From Ilex aquifolium (lineage: Eukaryota > Streptophyta > Magnoliopsida > Aquifoliales > Aquifoliaceae), in assembly GCA_951799425.1 (NCBI GenBank), contig OX637402.1, forward strand, positions 9,948,001 to 10,012,000: 64,000 nt of DNA. Direction: 5' to 3'. Of this stretch, positions 11,783 to 20,553 are shown piece by piece (the first letter of the stretch is position 1; each line of letters begins with the position of its first letter). The notes under the pieces are model-generated. The model did no database searches. It was not told the origin of the DNA and saw nothing but the letters and a program-made list of their open reading frames with translations. Both the position numbers and the translations under genes were made by a program.

Positions 11783-12152
11783 CTATATTTGTCAGATAGC
11801 AAACAAGTCTCACAAAGTATCCCAAAATAGGGATCAAGATTTAAAACTTTGAGAATTCTTCTCATTGTCTCACTAGCAATGCTTATGCCACCCACAAGTA
11901 GACATTTATACCATGAACCACTCCGTCCATCCTTTATTCCGAACCCAAGGTTATGTTTTCTAACCTAATGTGTTCCTTTCCATATACAATTCACCATGTA
12001 TATAATTTCACATAGCACATAGCATATAGTATGTAGCACATAACAAGTAACAATTCAAAGCACATAACATGAATGTACAATGAATGCAATGGTAGAAAAC
12101 CCATGCCCATCAAGCCTTAGGTATATCGTAAACCTAGGCTCTGATACCAAGC
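11783..12152 (-). other. A: leader with tRNA-iMet primer-binding site (12138-12149)
   Basis: On the minus strand TGGTATCAGAGC follows the 5' LTR end by three bases; it is complementary to the 3' end of plant initiator tRNA-Met. The rest of the leader has no supported gene; an 11686-11895 frame is an overlap artefact. Confidence 0.9.
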
Positions 12153-12423
12153 TGTGACGCCCCAAAATCCGGGTGTCCCGTTGATAACCCATCAACTCGC
12201 GGAAACATCCGTGGATATCGCTCAACCCGACACCACATCAAGAATATCTTTAAGCCGGGATTATAATCCATAATGAAAATTCGGTTTAACATTCATTTGA
12301 TTCAATTAAAGTCCCATACACCATGGTTTGTACCCCATTAGGGTCCACTTTGATCATTTAAAGGAAGGAAATTCAAAGCCCAAAGACTTGGCAAAACATT
12401 TAAAATTTTCAGATTTTTGGAAT

Positions 12424-12670
12424 GGTTACCGGTAGCTGTTTATCGGCTACCGGTAGCCGAAACATTCTGGAAATCAACTACCTGTTGTCTACCGGTAGCT
12501 GTTTGCTTCTGGAAAACAACTACCTGTTGGCTACTGGTAGCTGTTTCCTACTGGAAAACAACTACCTGTTGGCTACCGGTAGCCGAAACATTCTGGAGCT
12601 ACGACTACCTGTTGGCTACCGGTAGCTGTTTCCTTCTGGAAAACAACTACCTGTTAGCTACCGGTAGCTA
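12424..12670 (-). repeat. Array of GCTACCGGTAGC palindromes in the A 5' LTR
   Basis: This is the twin of the array at 2854-3099. Two units have changed since insertion (GTTACCGGTAGC and GCTACTGGTAGC here), so single units are losing their symmetry by point mutation. Confidence 0.9.
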
Positions 12671-13371
12671 AAGGCAGATTTTGCCCAATTCTTTAATTTT
12701 TCATTTCCAACCCCTTTTAAACTATTCCAAGCTCCTACCAAACATATATAATGAAAATTCCCACATTATACATAGTCCATCCAAGTTATATTACATACAA
12801 CTTCATACATTCATAATTCAAAACATAATGTTTTACAATATTTACATGTCATAAACCATTTTAAAACAAAAGGTTTACAAAATCTTGAGGTAAGGCCACA
12901 CATAGGCCCCCTTCACCCTTGATGCTCTCCATGGGAGCCAATCGCCGGTGTAAACCCGACACCTGAAATTGTTTCCCGTAAAGGGTGAGCACAACGCCCA
13001 GTAGAGAAAATCCTACAAAGGCCACTCTCCCCCTAGATGCACATGCTCATGAAATCATCACATAACCATATAACCAAGCCTTTTTTCATACTTATGCATT
13101 CTATGATGGAATGCAACAATGTCATGCCATGAAATGAGATGGAAGCTCACTCATGCAACTCATTCCGAGTCCTCACCGACTCCTACCACACAATGGAAAG
13201 CCAATGTGTTTCCCTTCCGCCATTTATGTTCACATCAAATGACATCCTCCATTTTAGGGTCTTGTAAGGGGGTGGATGTTCATGGGCTTACACCAAGGGT
13301 CTCCAACCCACACGGAAGTCACGGGCTTACACCGAGGGTTCCGGATACACCCACACACTTTATGGGCCGAG

Positions 13372-15573
13372 TGATTGTCACAAAAACGATACCTTTCCTA
13401 ACCCCTAATTACTATCCCTCAATGTATGCAATGTATGGACGGTGGAGAAGAATTTCTTCCCCTAAGGATAGAGTCAAAAGAACGGGTAATGAGGAAAGGG
13501 AAATGGGACGATGTAAATATGGGAATGTATGCACAAAAATGCTCCCCAATCGCAAGGAGACTTTCGTGTGTTGTGAGTTACTTGGAAGAGTATTCCAAGG
13601 TCGTATCCACAGGGAAGGTAGTGAATCAAGATTGAAGTGATTTGGTGAAACACGGAAATGTAAAATCTTTTGTCTTGAGAGTTGATTGGTGAAGTGTGTG
13701 CTAATGAAAATGTAATGGTAAAAACAAGTGTTGGCAATTCCAAGAGATCACTCCAATGGGTATACCACCTCAACTCAAATCACTCCTCCGATTGAGCATG
13801 AATGAACACTTGAATCACGGAAAGCCGAGGATGACATCGGTGAGTATCTAAGCATAAACCGTGACTAGGCCTACGGTTTATCAAAGACTCATCGTATCAT
13901 CCATCTTCTATCCGGTCAAAATGAACCATTTGACTCTAAAGGGAGAGAGGAGAAAGAGTTGAAATGGGATCCCCAAAGGAGATCCCTCTTGGTCTTGCCA
14001 ACTAGAGAATTTAGCTACTCATACTAGGAATGGAAATGATTAGGTAATGGAAGTGCATTGCAAATCTATGAACTTCTAAAGCTACTAAGTGTAAGAATTT
14101 ATGAACTAAAATAACATGCATTTAAACCCATTACATAGATATGAAAGTGGAGCACTTGAAGCATTAATGGTGAAATATTAAATGAGCATTCAACTAACCA
14201 AACATGAAGGGAAAACAACATTCATGGCATTCAATAAACTATTAAAATCCTTCCTCAAGATTACAAGACAAATGCAGTAGAAGAAAATGCAAAATCTCAA
14301 GTTTCTCTCTCTAAAAACTACTGTTCATCATCTTCTCCGCCCAGAGCTTCTCTCTCTAAAAACTCTTCAATAATATGCTGAATGAATAATCATCCCCTTT
14401 TTTGTCTTCCTCCCTCCTGGTATATCCATCCTTGGAGAACTTTTCTTCTTTCTCCAAAATGTGCCTGGTCAATCTCTGCAACTCCCTTAGTCACTCCCTG
14501 CAGTAGAGCTAAGTCTGGAAGGGGGAAGTGCAGACTTTGTCTGCAAACCCAGCAGGTCCCCAGCAGGTCCCATTCTCTCTCTTTTATTTAATGCCATCTT
14601 GCAATCCATATCAATGCAGGGGTGAGGGAAGCTCCAGGGTGTGTAAGGGATGTCAGGAAGCATGTAATAGAAATGCATGTGGGACCCTCCAAGCTGCAAA
14701 GTTGAGTTGCAGGCTGTCTGGAGAAAAGTGCAAAAACCTTCCGGAAGGTCGACACACACCTACCGGAAGGTCGCTGAAAGACAGTTCAATGAAAAGAATC
14801 AAATGCAAGAACTTCCGGAAGGTCGACATCAGAAACAAAAATCTTCCGGAAGGTTCATTCCAGTAGCCAAAACCTTCCGGAAGATTCATTCCAGTAGACA
14901 AATCCTTCCGGAAGGTTTTACTCCAGTAGCTTAAATCTTCCGGAAGGTTCATTCCAGTAGACAAAACCTTCCGGAAGATTTTGGCAGTCAAAAAGAAACC
15001 CAAGGCAAAACCTTCCGGAAGGTTCATTCCAGTAGACAAATCCTTCCGGAAGGTTTTACTCCAGTAGCTTAAATCTTCCGGAAGGTTCATTCCAGTAGAC
15101 AAAACCTTCCGGAAGATTTTGGCAGTCAAAAAGAAACCCAAAGCAAAACCTTCCGGAAGGTTCATTCCAGTAGACAAATCCTTCCGGAAGGTTTACTCCA
15201 GTAGCTAATACCTTCCGGAAGGTTCATTCCAGTGGACAAAACCTTCCGGAGGGTATTAGCTGTGACAAGATCATCCAGGGCTTTTAGCAAAACCTTCCGG
15301 AAGGCCGACATACACCTTCCGGAAGGTTTTCAGACTGTGAGCACAATTTGGATTTCTTTCCTCTCCAAACCATCCTTAAACTACCCCATACACTCCATTA
15401 GCCTCATACAACAACATGGGTGTTTAAGTCATGTCATTTACATCATTTTACATGCATTCACCCAAAATTCCATCAAGCCATATTCAAAACCAAAACACTC
15501 CCATTTATTGACAAAAAGGAGTGAAACAAAAACACTTTAGCACACAATACATGTCATTGTTCTGTGCTAATCA
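13372..15573 (-). repeat. B: 3' LTR
   Basis: 2,202 bp, from TGATTGTCACAAAAACG to TTCTGTGCTAATCA on the plus strand. It holds the CTTCCGGAAG array and a TTAAATAA-like box near 14582-14590. In element orientation, downstream sequence matches J and C. It lacks a 9-bp GGCATTCAT duplication that the 5' LTR has near 26733. Open frames in it (13119-13640, 14528-14866 and others) recur in the other LTR and are not genes. Confidence 0.95.
14736..15327 (-). repeat. CTTCCGGAAG palindrome array in the B 3' LTR
   Basis: About 18 copies of ACCTTCCGGAAGGT or close variants lie in 592 bp. In element orientation the array starts 246 bp inside U3. Several units continue as TTCCGGAAGGTTC or TTCCGGAAGATTC, which fits nTTCnnGAAnnTTCn. 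A higher-order unit of about 138 bp is repeated (starts near 15006 and 15144). The 174-residue frame across it (LPEGF repeats) is a repeat translation. Confidence 0.95.
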
Positions 15574-15902
15574 CACCCCCCAACTTGCGATTTGCTAGTC
15601 CCTAGCAAATATAATTTCCAGTCCCAACCCAATATGCACACACACCTTCGTAAAAACTCAACAAGGTAAAATCAATAAAATCATGTTGCAAATATGGTTT
15701 TGACTTTGTTCAACTACAATCAACCTTTTGTGGTATTTCATAGACAAGTTCAGTACAATGTGGGCATAATCACAACAAAAAATGGCCAGAACATAAGGAC
15801 ACTTCTACAGGCCGACATCAAAGAGAGAGTAACCCTAATTCTCTGCCCCACCCTTACCAGACACAACAAACAAAAACAAAGAAACACAACCAAATCCAGC
15901 CT
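15574..15902 (-). other. B: polypurine tract and 3' untranslated region
   Basis: On the minus strand GTTGGGGGGTG (15574-15584) abuts the LTR start TGATTAGCAC. Between it and the ORF3 stop lies about 315 bp without a supported gene. Confidence 0.85.
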
Positions 15903-17294
15903 CTACTTCTCACCACCACCATCATCATCATGATCAGGAGGTAGGTCAAAGTCACTCTCCCCCTCAGTCTCGTCCTCAGACTCCTCATCAGTGTCTCCAA
16001 TCTCAACCATGGTAGAGGCAGAAGGATAGGGGGAGGTTGAGCTACCCTGGCCCGGAATGGGGTTCCCTGGGAACTTACGCTGAAAGAGCTGTGTCATCAT
16101 GGCAGCGATCCCCTGCACCGTCTCTTTCATCCCACGCACCTCATTCTTGATTCCTTGAACTTCTCCCTTAATTCCCTGCACTTCACCCACCAGTGCATCG
16201 AGGCGCTGTGGAATAGCATGATCGGGGGTAGGTGCAGGGGCTGGTGCCGTAGGAGGGGCTTCAGTAGAAGTTCCAGCATCAGACGGCTGTGGCTGTGGCT
16301 GTGGCTGTGGCTGGGGTCCTGGATCCCTGCTCCTCTCACCCTTAGCTCTGGCAGCCCTTTTCTGACTGCTGGCCATCCCAATTGCTCCAAACTCTGGAGG
16401 GAGCAGCTTTTCCTGGCCATAGTGCTTCACATTCGCTTGATCACACAACTTAGTGACCAGGTTGGGAAAGGGTAGGTTCGCCTTTGGCTTATCCATCCGG
16501 GCAAACTCCCGCATCTCCAACCAAATATAGTAGGCCACATCAAACGCCACCCCTGTCATAAAAGCATGCAGTAGAGACAACTTCTCCACGTTTGGATTTT
16601 TTTCCGAACCCCGGGGCATCAAGTTGTAATGTAGTACTTTGTTCATCACCCCATAAGTGTGCTTGAGGCCCCCGACGAATGTCGTTCCCTTAAACGTTGT
16701 CGGATCCTCATACGTGAGGTTCACATACTCCTCAAGTGTTTTGTTCGCATCCACGTTGTGTGGGTAGACAGGGGTGGATGCGGGAGGTCTAGCATACCCC
16801 ATTGCCATGGCAATTGTATCAGGGGTGACCTCAAATGATTTCCCCCTCACATTAGTTTTCAACTTACTCCCATCATCCCCAAAAACAAACAATTTCTGAT
16901 AAAATTCTCGACACATTCCCAGGTTGTACCCCTTCACCTCAACAAACCAAACACCCAAACCCCGTTCCTCAATAATTTTCACAACCTCATCTGTAATACC
17001 AAGGGAGATTCTATCAACATACCTCTCACACGTCACACCTTTTTCCTCAATCCTTTTTCTTCGTTCATCATGCCTTGCCTTTGTCCTCCGCTCCGCCTTT
17101 TCCTGAGAGCTAGGACCTTCCCCGGTCCTTTTCCTAGAAGCTGAGCCAGAGGGGGATGGAGACTCGGGGCCAGTCCTCTTTGTCTTGGCCATGAGTGAGA
17201 CGAACACTCCAAACCCCAAAGCGATCATGAACCACCACCATATGTTTTCAAGGGTCCCCCATGCGTCCATAGTTGCCTCATTCAATCGAGCCAT
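15903..17294 (-). CDS. B: ORF3, envelope-position protein of unknown function
   Basis: An intact 463-residue frame downstream of pol, where Athila elements carry an envelope-like or 'putative plant transposon protein' ORF. Near the N-terminus is a hydrophobic stretch (IWWWFMIALGFGVFVSLMA, residues 18-36) that could be a membrane segment. Then come a basic Ser-rich stretch, a central conserved region (~75-300, with CERYVDRISLG and LSLLHAFMTGVAFDVAYYIW), a PQ repeat (~325-338), a Pro/Ala stretch, and a heptad-like GEVQGIK/NEVRGMK repeat that could be a coiled coil. The end is strongly acidic. A second Met (17192, MAKTKRTG) would give a protein without the hydrophobic part. Homology to envelope proteins is not visible; the function is unknown. 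Confidence 0.8.
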   Translation of the reverse strand: MARLNEATMDAWGTLENIWWWFMIALGFGVFVSLMAKTKRTGPESPSPSGSASRKRTGEGPSSQEKAERRTKARHDERRKRIEEKGVTCERYVDRISLGITDEVVKIIEERGLGVWFVEVKGYNLGMCREFYQKLFVFGDDGSKLKTNVRGKSFEVTPDTIAMAMGYARPPASTPVYPHNVDANKTLEEYVNLTYEDPTTFKGTTFVGGLKHTYGVMNKVLHYNLMPRGSEKNPNVEKLSLLHAFMTGVAFDVAYYIWLEMREFARMDKPKANLPFPNLVTKLCDQANVKHYGQEKLLPPEFGAIGMASSQKRAARAKGERSRDPGPQPQPQPQPQPSDAGTSTEAPPTAPAPAPTPDHAIPQRLDALVGEVQGIKGEVQGIKNEVRGMKETVQGIAAMMTQLFQRKFPGNPIPGQGSSTSPYPSASTMVEIGDTDEESEDETEGESDFDLPPDHDDDGGGEK

Positions 17295-17583
17295 GGTAGG
17301 TGAGTAGGGTGATTTGGAGAGGGGATGGAAAAGTGGTGAATTTTGGGGGAAATAAACCTTAGGGTTTTACAAGAATTCCTTGGGATTTCGGCTCAAAAGT
17401 TCCAAGATTCACCCTTAATCAAGGGAAAAAAGAAGGTAAAGATGATTGGAGAGGGGTTTCGAAGCTCAGGAAGGAGAAGGAGGAGAGGAGAGAGGTTGGG
17501 GGAGTTGTATTTGAGAAAGGCAATGAAAGGGTTTCCGAAAAATTTAGATTTAAAACCCTTGTTTTTTTTGGGTTTCAGACTCG

Positions 17584-17875
17584 ATCTTCCGGAAGGTGTA
17601 TGAGAACCTTCCGGAAGATTTTACTTACTGCCTATTTTAAAAAAACAGTCAGTAAGTAAAATCTTCCGGAAGGTTTATGAGAACCTTCCGGAAGGTTTTA
17701 CTTGTTGACTGTTTTTAAAATAGTTAGTAGGTAGTATCTTCCGGAAGGTCGATGTATACCTTCCGGAAGGTTTCACTCACTGGACAATCGAGCACTTCCA
17801 GTAGGTAGCATCTTCCGGAAGGTCGATGTCAACCTTCCGGAAGGTTTTACTTACTGGCAAAACCTTCCGGAAGGT
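17584..17875 (-). repeat. Second CTTCCGGAAG array, upstream of ORF3
   Basis: Nine CTTCCGGAAG units lie in 290 bp, ending about 290 bp before the ORF3 start codon. They share the core motif with the LTR array, but the spacers differ (CAGTAAGTAAAA, GTTAGTAGGTAG), so this is not a recent copy of LTR sequence. Confidence 0.93.
17606..17674. repeat. 25-bp perfect inverted repeat within the ORF3-upstream array
   Basis: Arms 17606-17630 and 17650-17674 are exact reverse complements, with a 19-base AT-rich loop. Each arm contains one full palindrome unit plus AGATTTTACTTACTG or its complement. A weaker second pair follows near 17685-17750. RNA from either strand could fold into a long hairpin. Confidence 0.85.
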
Positions 17876-19935
17876 TTTGCCTTTCCAGCAAAACCTATCC
17901 TTTATTCAACAGAATCACTTCCAAACCATTCTTCCTCCATTCCAACCCCTTAAGTGCCTATCTAAGGACATCTAAGCCACCCACAACTTGGATCACATCA
18001 ATCAACCACAATTGATCATCCCCACAGTCATTTCCAAACTTGCAATATGATTTAAGATTTTTATACATTCAATGTTCAAGGATTTGATTACAACCTTTAT
18101 CAATCAAAATGACACCTAAGCATGTGAATCAGACAATTAAAGAACACTCACGCATCCCTACATTACTTCAAATATCTGAAACTTGAGAAATATTTCCTCA
18201 TTCTTGCGAGCATGGAGCTTTTTAAACAAATTTCTCAATTGAATGAACTAGATGCACATGAGCAAAACCATAGTCCACAATGCTAGTCAGAAGTATGCAC
18301 GTACCAATTAATTTTCAACTCGTGTGCATGTGAATTTAAACAAGTAATTTGGGCATTTACGAAGTAGAATTCACATTCGACAGGCTAGACAAACTCAGTT
18401 TCAATGCAAAAACTCACCAAGGGACACTCTTAAGCAATAACCGCACTCACGTTATACAGGTATGCACTCCATGTGTACATGTGATGTAGAATCTTGTATT
18501 CAAACCAAAGTGCTCACATGTAATCCAAAAATGAAGTTCATATGTAGAAATAAAGCGACCTTGGCATAGTCTCATGAATAGGATGCTAGTGCATTAGGTA
18601 GTAAGACACCACTTGTCATTTTCTTTGAATTTATGCGCCTCCCATGCTTCTCTAGATCACCTAGGGCTTTTAAAGGTTATAATGGGGCCTTGGGGTGATA
18701 TATATAGGTAAAAAGGAATGAAGGATTCAGGGTACAAAAAGAGTTGTTCCGAGTGAGAGACTTTAATGTTGGAAAGAACACTTCCTTTTTCATGGGATTT
18801 CTCACCATCACCACACTCCTCGTTTATTTTCTTTATTCTTCTTAACATCTTCCTTTTCTTTTTGATCATTCTTTATTCTTTTCACCCCTTTTTTCTCCTT
18901 TTCTTGGATTTTCATTCAACTCTTTGAATTTCAAAACATTCATCCCTTTTTTTTTTTTGAAGTTTCCACATCATACTTTCTTCACTTTTGCACTCACTCA
19001 TATTCAGCTCTAGGAACAACCACGGTGAGGTAGATTTTTATCATCTTGCATTGGCTTGGTCAAATGTGTGGCATAGAAACGAATTTTAAACTGGGCTCAA
19101 TCATGGCACTAGGGATAAAATTTCCTCAAGAAAAAAGGGCTAAGGCTCAAAATATTCAACAATGGCCTAAGATCACTTCCAGGTCCACCTGGGGAGAGCA
19201 TTACATGATTAAGACAAATCAGTCTACTAACCAAATGCAACTAACCAAAACAAGCATAATGAGACTATTGAACAACCTTGATATCAAAAATTGTTCTTTG
19301 AGTAAATGTAAGTTCCCTCCAAAAAGGTTTGGCACTAAAACTCTCATGGGTCTTTACTCATCTCCACTACTTATGTCAAGCTTAAAACATGAATCCAACC
19401 CGTAAATCACTGAAATTACAACTTCAGAAATCACATACAGATGAGTTCGAAAATCAATACATATGTGATACTTATGCATAGGATCCATTTCTATAGTAAG
19501 CTCATGTGCACAAGGTTCACAACAATGATCAACATGTCATCCAGTTCATACTCGCTTCATAAGGGAATACAGATCAACTTAAAGGTATTTTTCATCAAAA
19601 ATTTTTAAAATTTCTCACATATTTTGTACTAATGCGACAAAAGCAGAATACTTCCCAGCAACCTTGGTGTAGCATACAAATGGTGCACCTCACCCCCCAA
19701 CTTGAATCATGCATTGTCCTCAATGCAACAAAAGGTTATACTATGCAATGGAAGACAATAAAAGATAAATAGGGTAAGAGAACACCTCGCAATTGCGCTT
19801 TTGACAAAAGCACCAAGATCTGGATTCAAGAGAAAACAAGCTATACACCAACAACAAGTAAGTGACATGAAATAAAAGAAAAACATGACATAATTAAAAC
19901 AAAAGAAACTGTACATGCAAACAAGGGTCCAATTG
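17876..19935 (-). other. B: non-coding region between pol and ORF3
   Basis: About 2 kb of AT-rich sequence with no supported gene. It contains a poly-A tract (plus-strand T run near 18949) and the internal polypurine-like motif. Frames at 18657-18869 and 19046-19405 show no recognisable protein. Long untranslated regions between pol and ORF3 are usual in Athila elements. Confidence 0.75.
19691..19704 (-). other. B: internal polypurine-like motif after integrase
   Basis: On the minus strand CAAGTTGGGGGGTG lies about 230 bp after the integrase stop. It is nearly the same as the terminal tract (GCAAGTTGGGGGGTG) and is preceded by GAGGACAATG. F (58610-58636) and, without the GACAATG part, G (41199-41213) have counterparts. 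Confidence 0.7.
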
Positions 19936-20553
19936 TTATTCCTCAACCACATCCGGATACACCGGGTCGGTTAACTCTTCCTCCACCACTTGGTTTTCAA
20001 AACCCTCAAAGAATGGCTTAAGTCTTTGGCCATTGACCTTGAATGGTTGGCCATCTTTGAGGTTGGTGATCTCAACAGCTCCATTGGGGTAGGCCACCTT
20101 GACAAGATAGGGGACATCCCAACGGGATCTTAACTTTCCGGGAAATATGGAGAGGCAAGAATTATACAAGAGTACCTTTTGCCCAGGCTCGAATGATTTC
20201 CTCACTATGGAGTTATCATGAAAGATTTTCGCCCGTTCCTTTGAAATTTTTGAACTCTCGTATGCATCCCGCCGAATCTCTTCCAATTCATTCATTTCTA
20301 ACATCCTATGTTTACCCGCCATTCTCATATTGAAATTTAGAGTCTTGATGGCCCAGTAGGCCTTGTGTTCCATTTCTACCGGCAGATGGCAAGCCTTTCC
20401 ATAGACAAGCCGATAGGGGGACATGCCCAAGACTGTCTTGTAGGCAGTACGATATGCCCACAGGGCATCAATCAATCTCTCAGACCAATCCTTCCTATTG
20501 GGGTTGACTGTTTTCTCAAGGATGGTCTTGATCTCCCTATTGGCTAGCTCGGC
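19936..20553 (-). pseudogene. pol: B: integrase C-terminal part after a premature TAA
   Basis: This continues the pol frame past TAA at 20554-20556. It begins AELANREIK, which carries the expected catalytic Glu context, then [31 protein letters not shown], the usual integrase core end. It ends with KLRSRW..PYLV and [11 protein letters not shown], the Athila integrase tail. The Met at 20475 is internal. Only one base (CAA to TAA in HPQTNGQAE) separates it from a full-length Pol. Confidence 0.9.

Noticed and set aside
13119-13640. 173-codon plus-strand frame
   Set aside because: It crosses the joint between the A LTR and the B LTR, so it is a chance fusion of two LTR sequences.
14653-15177. 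174-codon minus-strand frame with LPEGF repeats (also 27166-27690)
   Set aside because: A repeat translation of the CTTCCGGAAG array; it lies in the U3 of B and recurs in both LTRs.
14736-15327. CRISPR-like array (short palindromic repeats with spacers)
   Set aside because: Repeat spacing is irregular, spacers are related to each other, the same array occurs in both LTRs of a retrotransposon, and the DNA is from a plant.
15903-17294. ORF3 of B as a proven retroviral envelope
   Set aside because: Only its place and one hydrophobic segment fit; no signal peptide cleavage site, fusion peptide or second membrane anchor can be shown from the sequence.
18657-19405. Possible host gene between pol and ORF3 of B
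   Set aside because: Frames are short, AT-rich and without known domains, and the stretch lies inside an element with intact ends and TSD.
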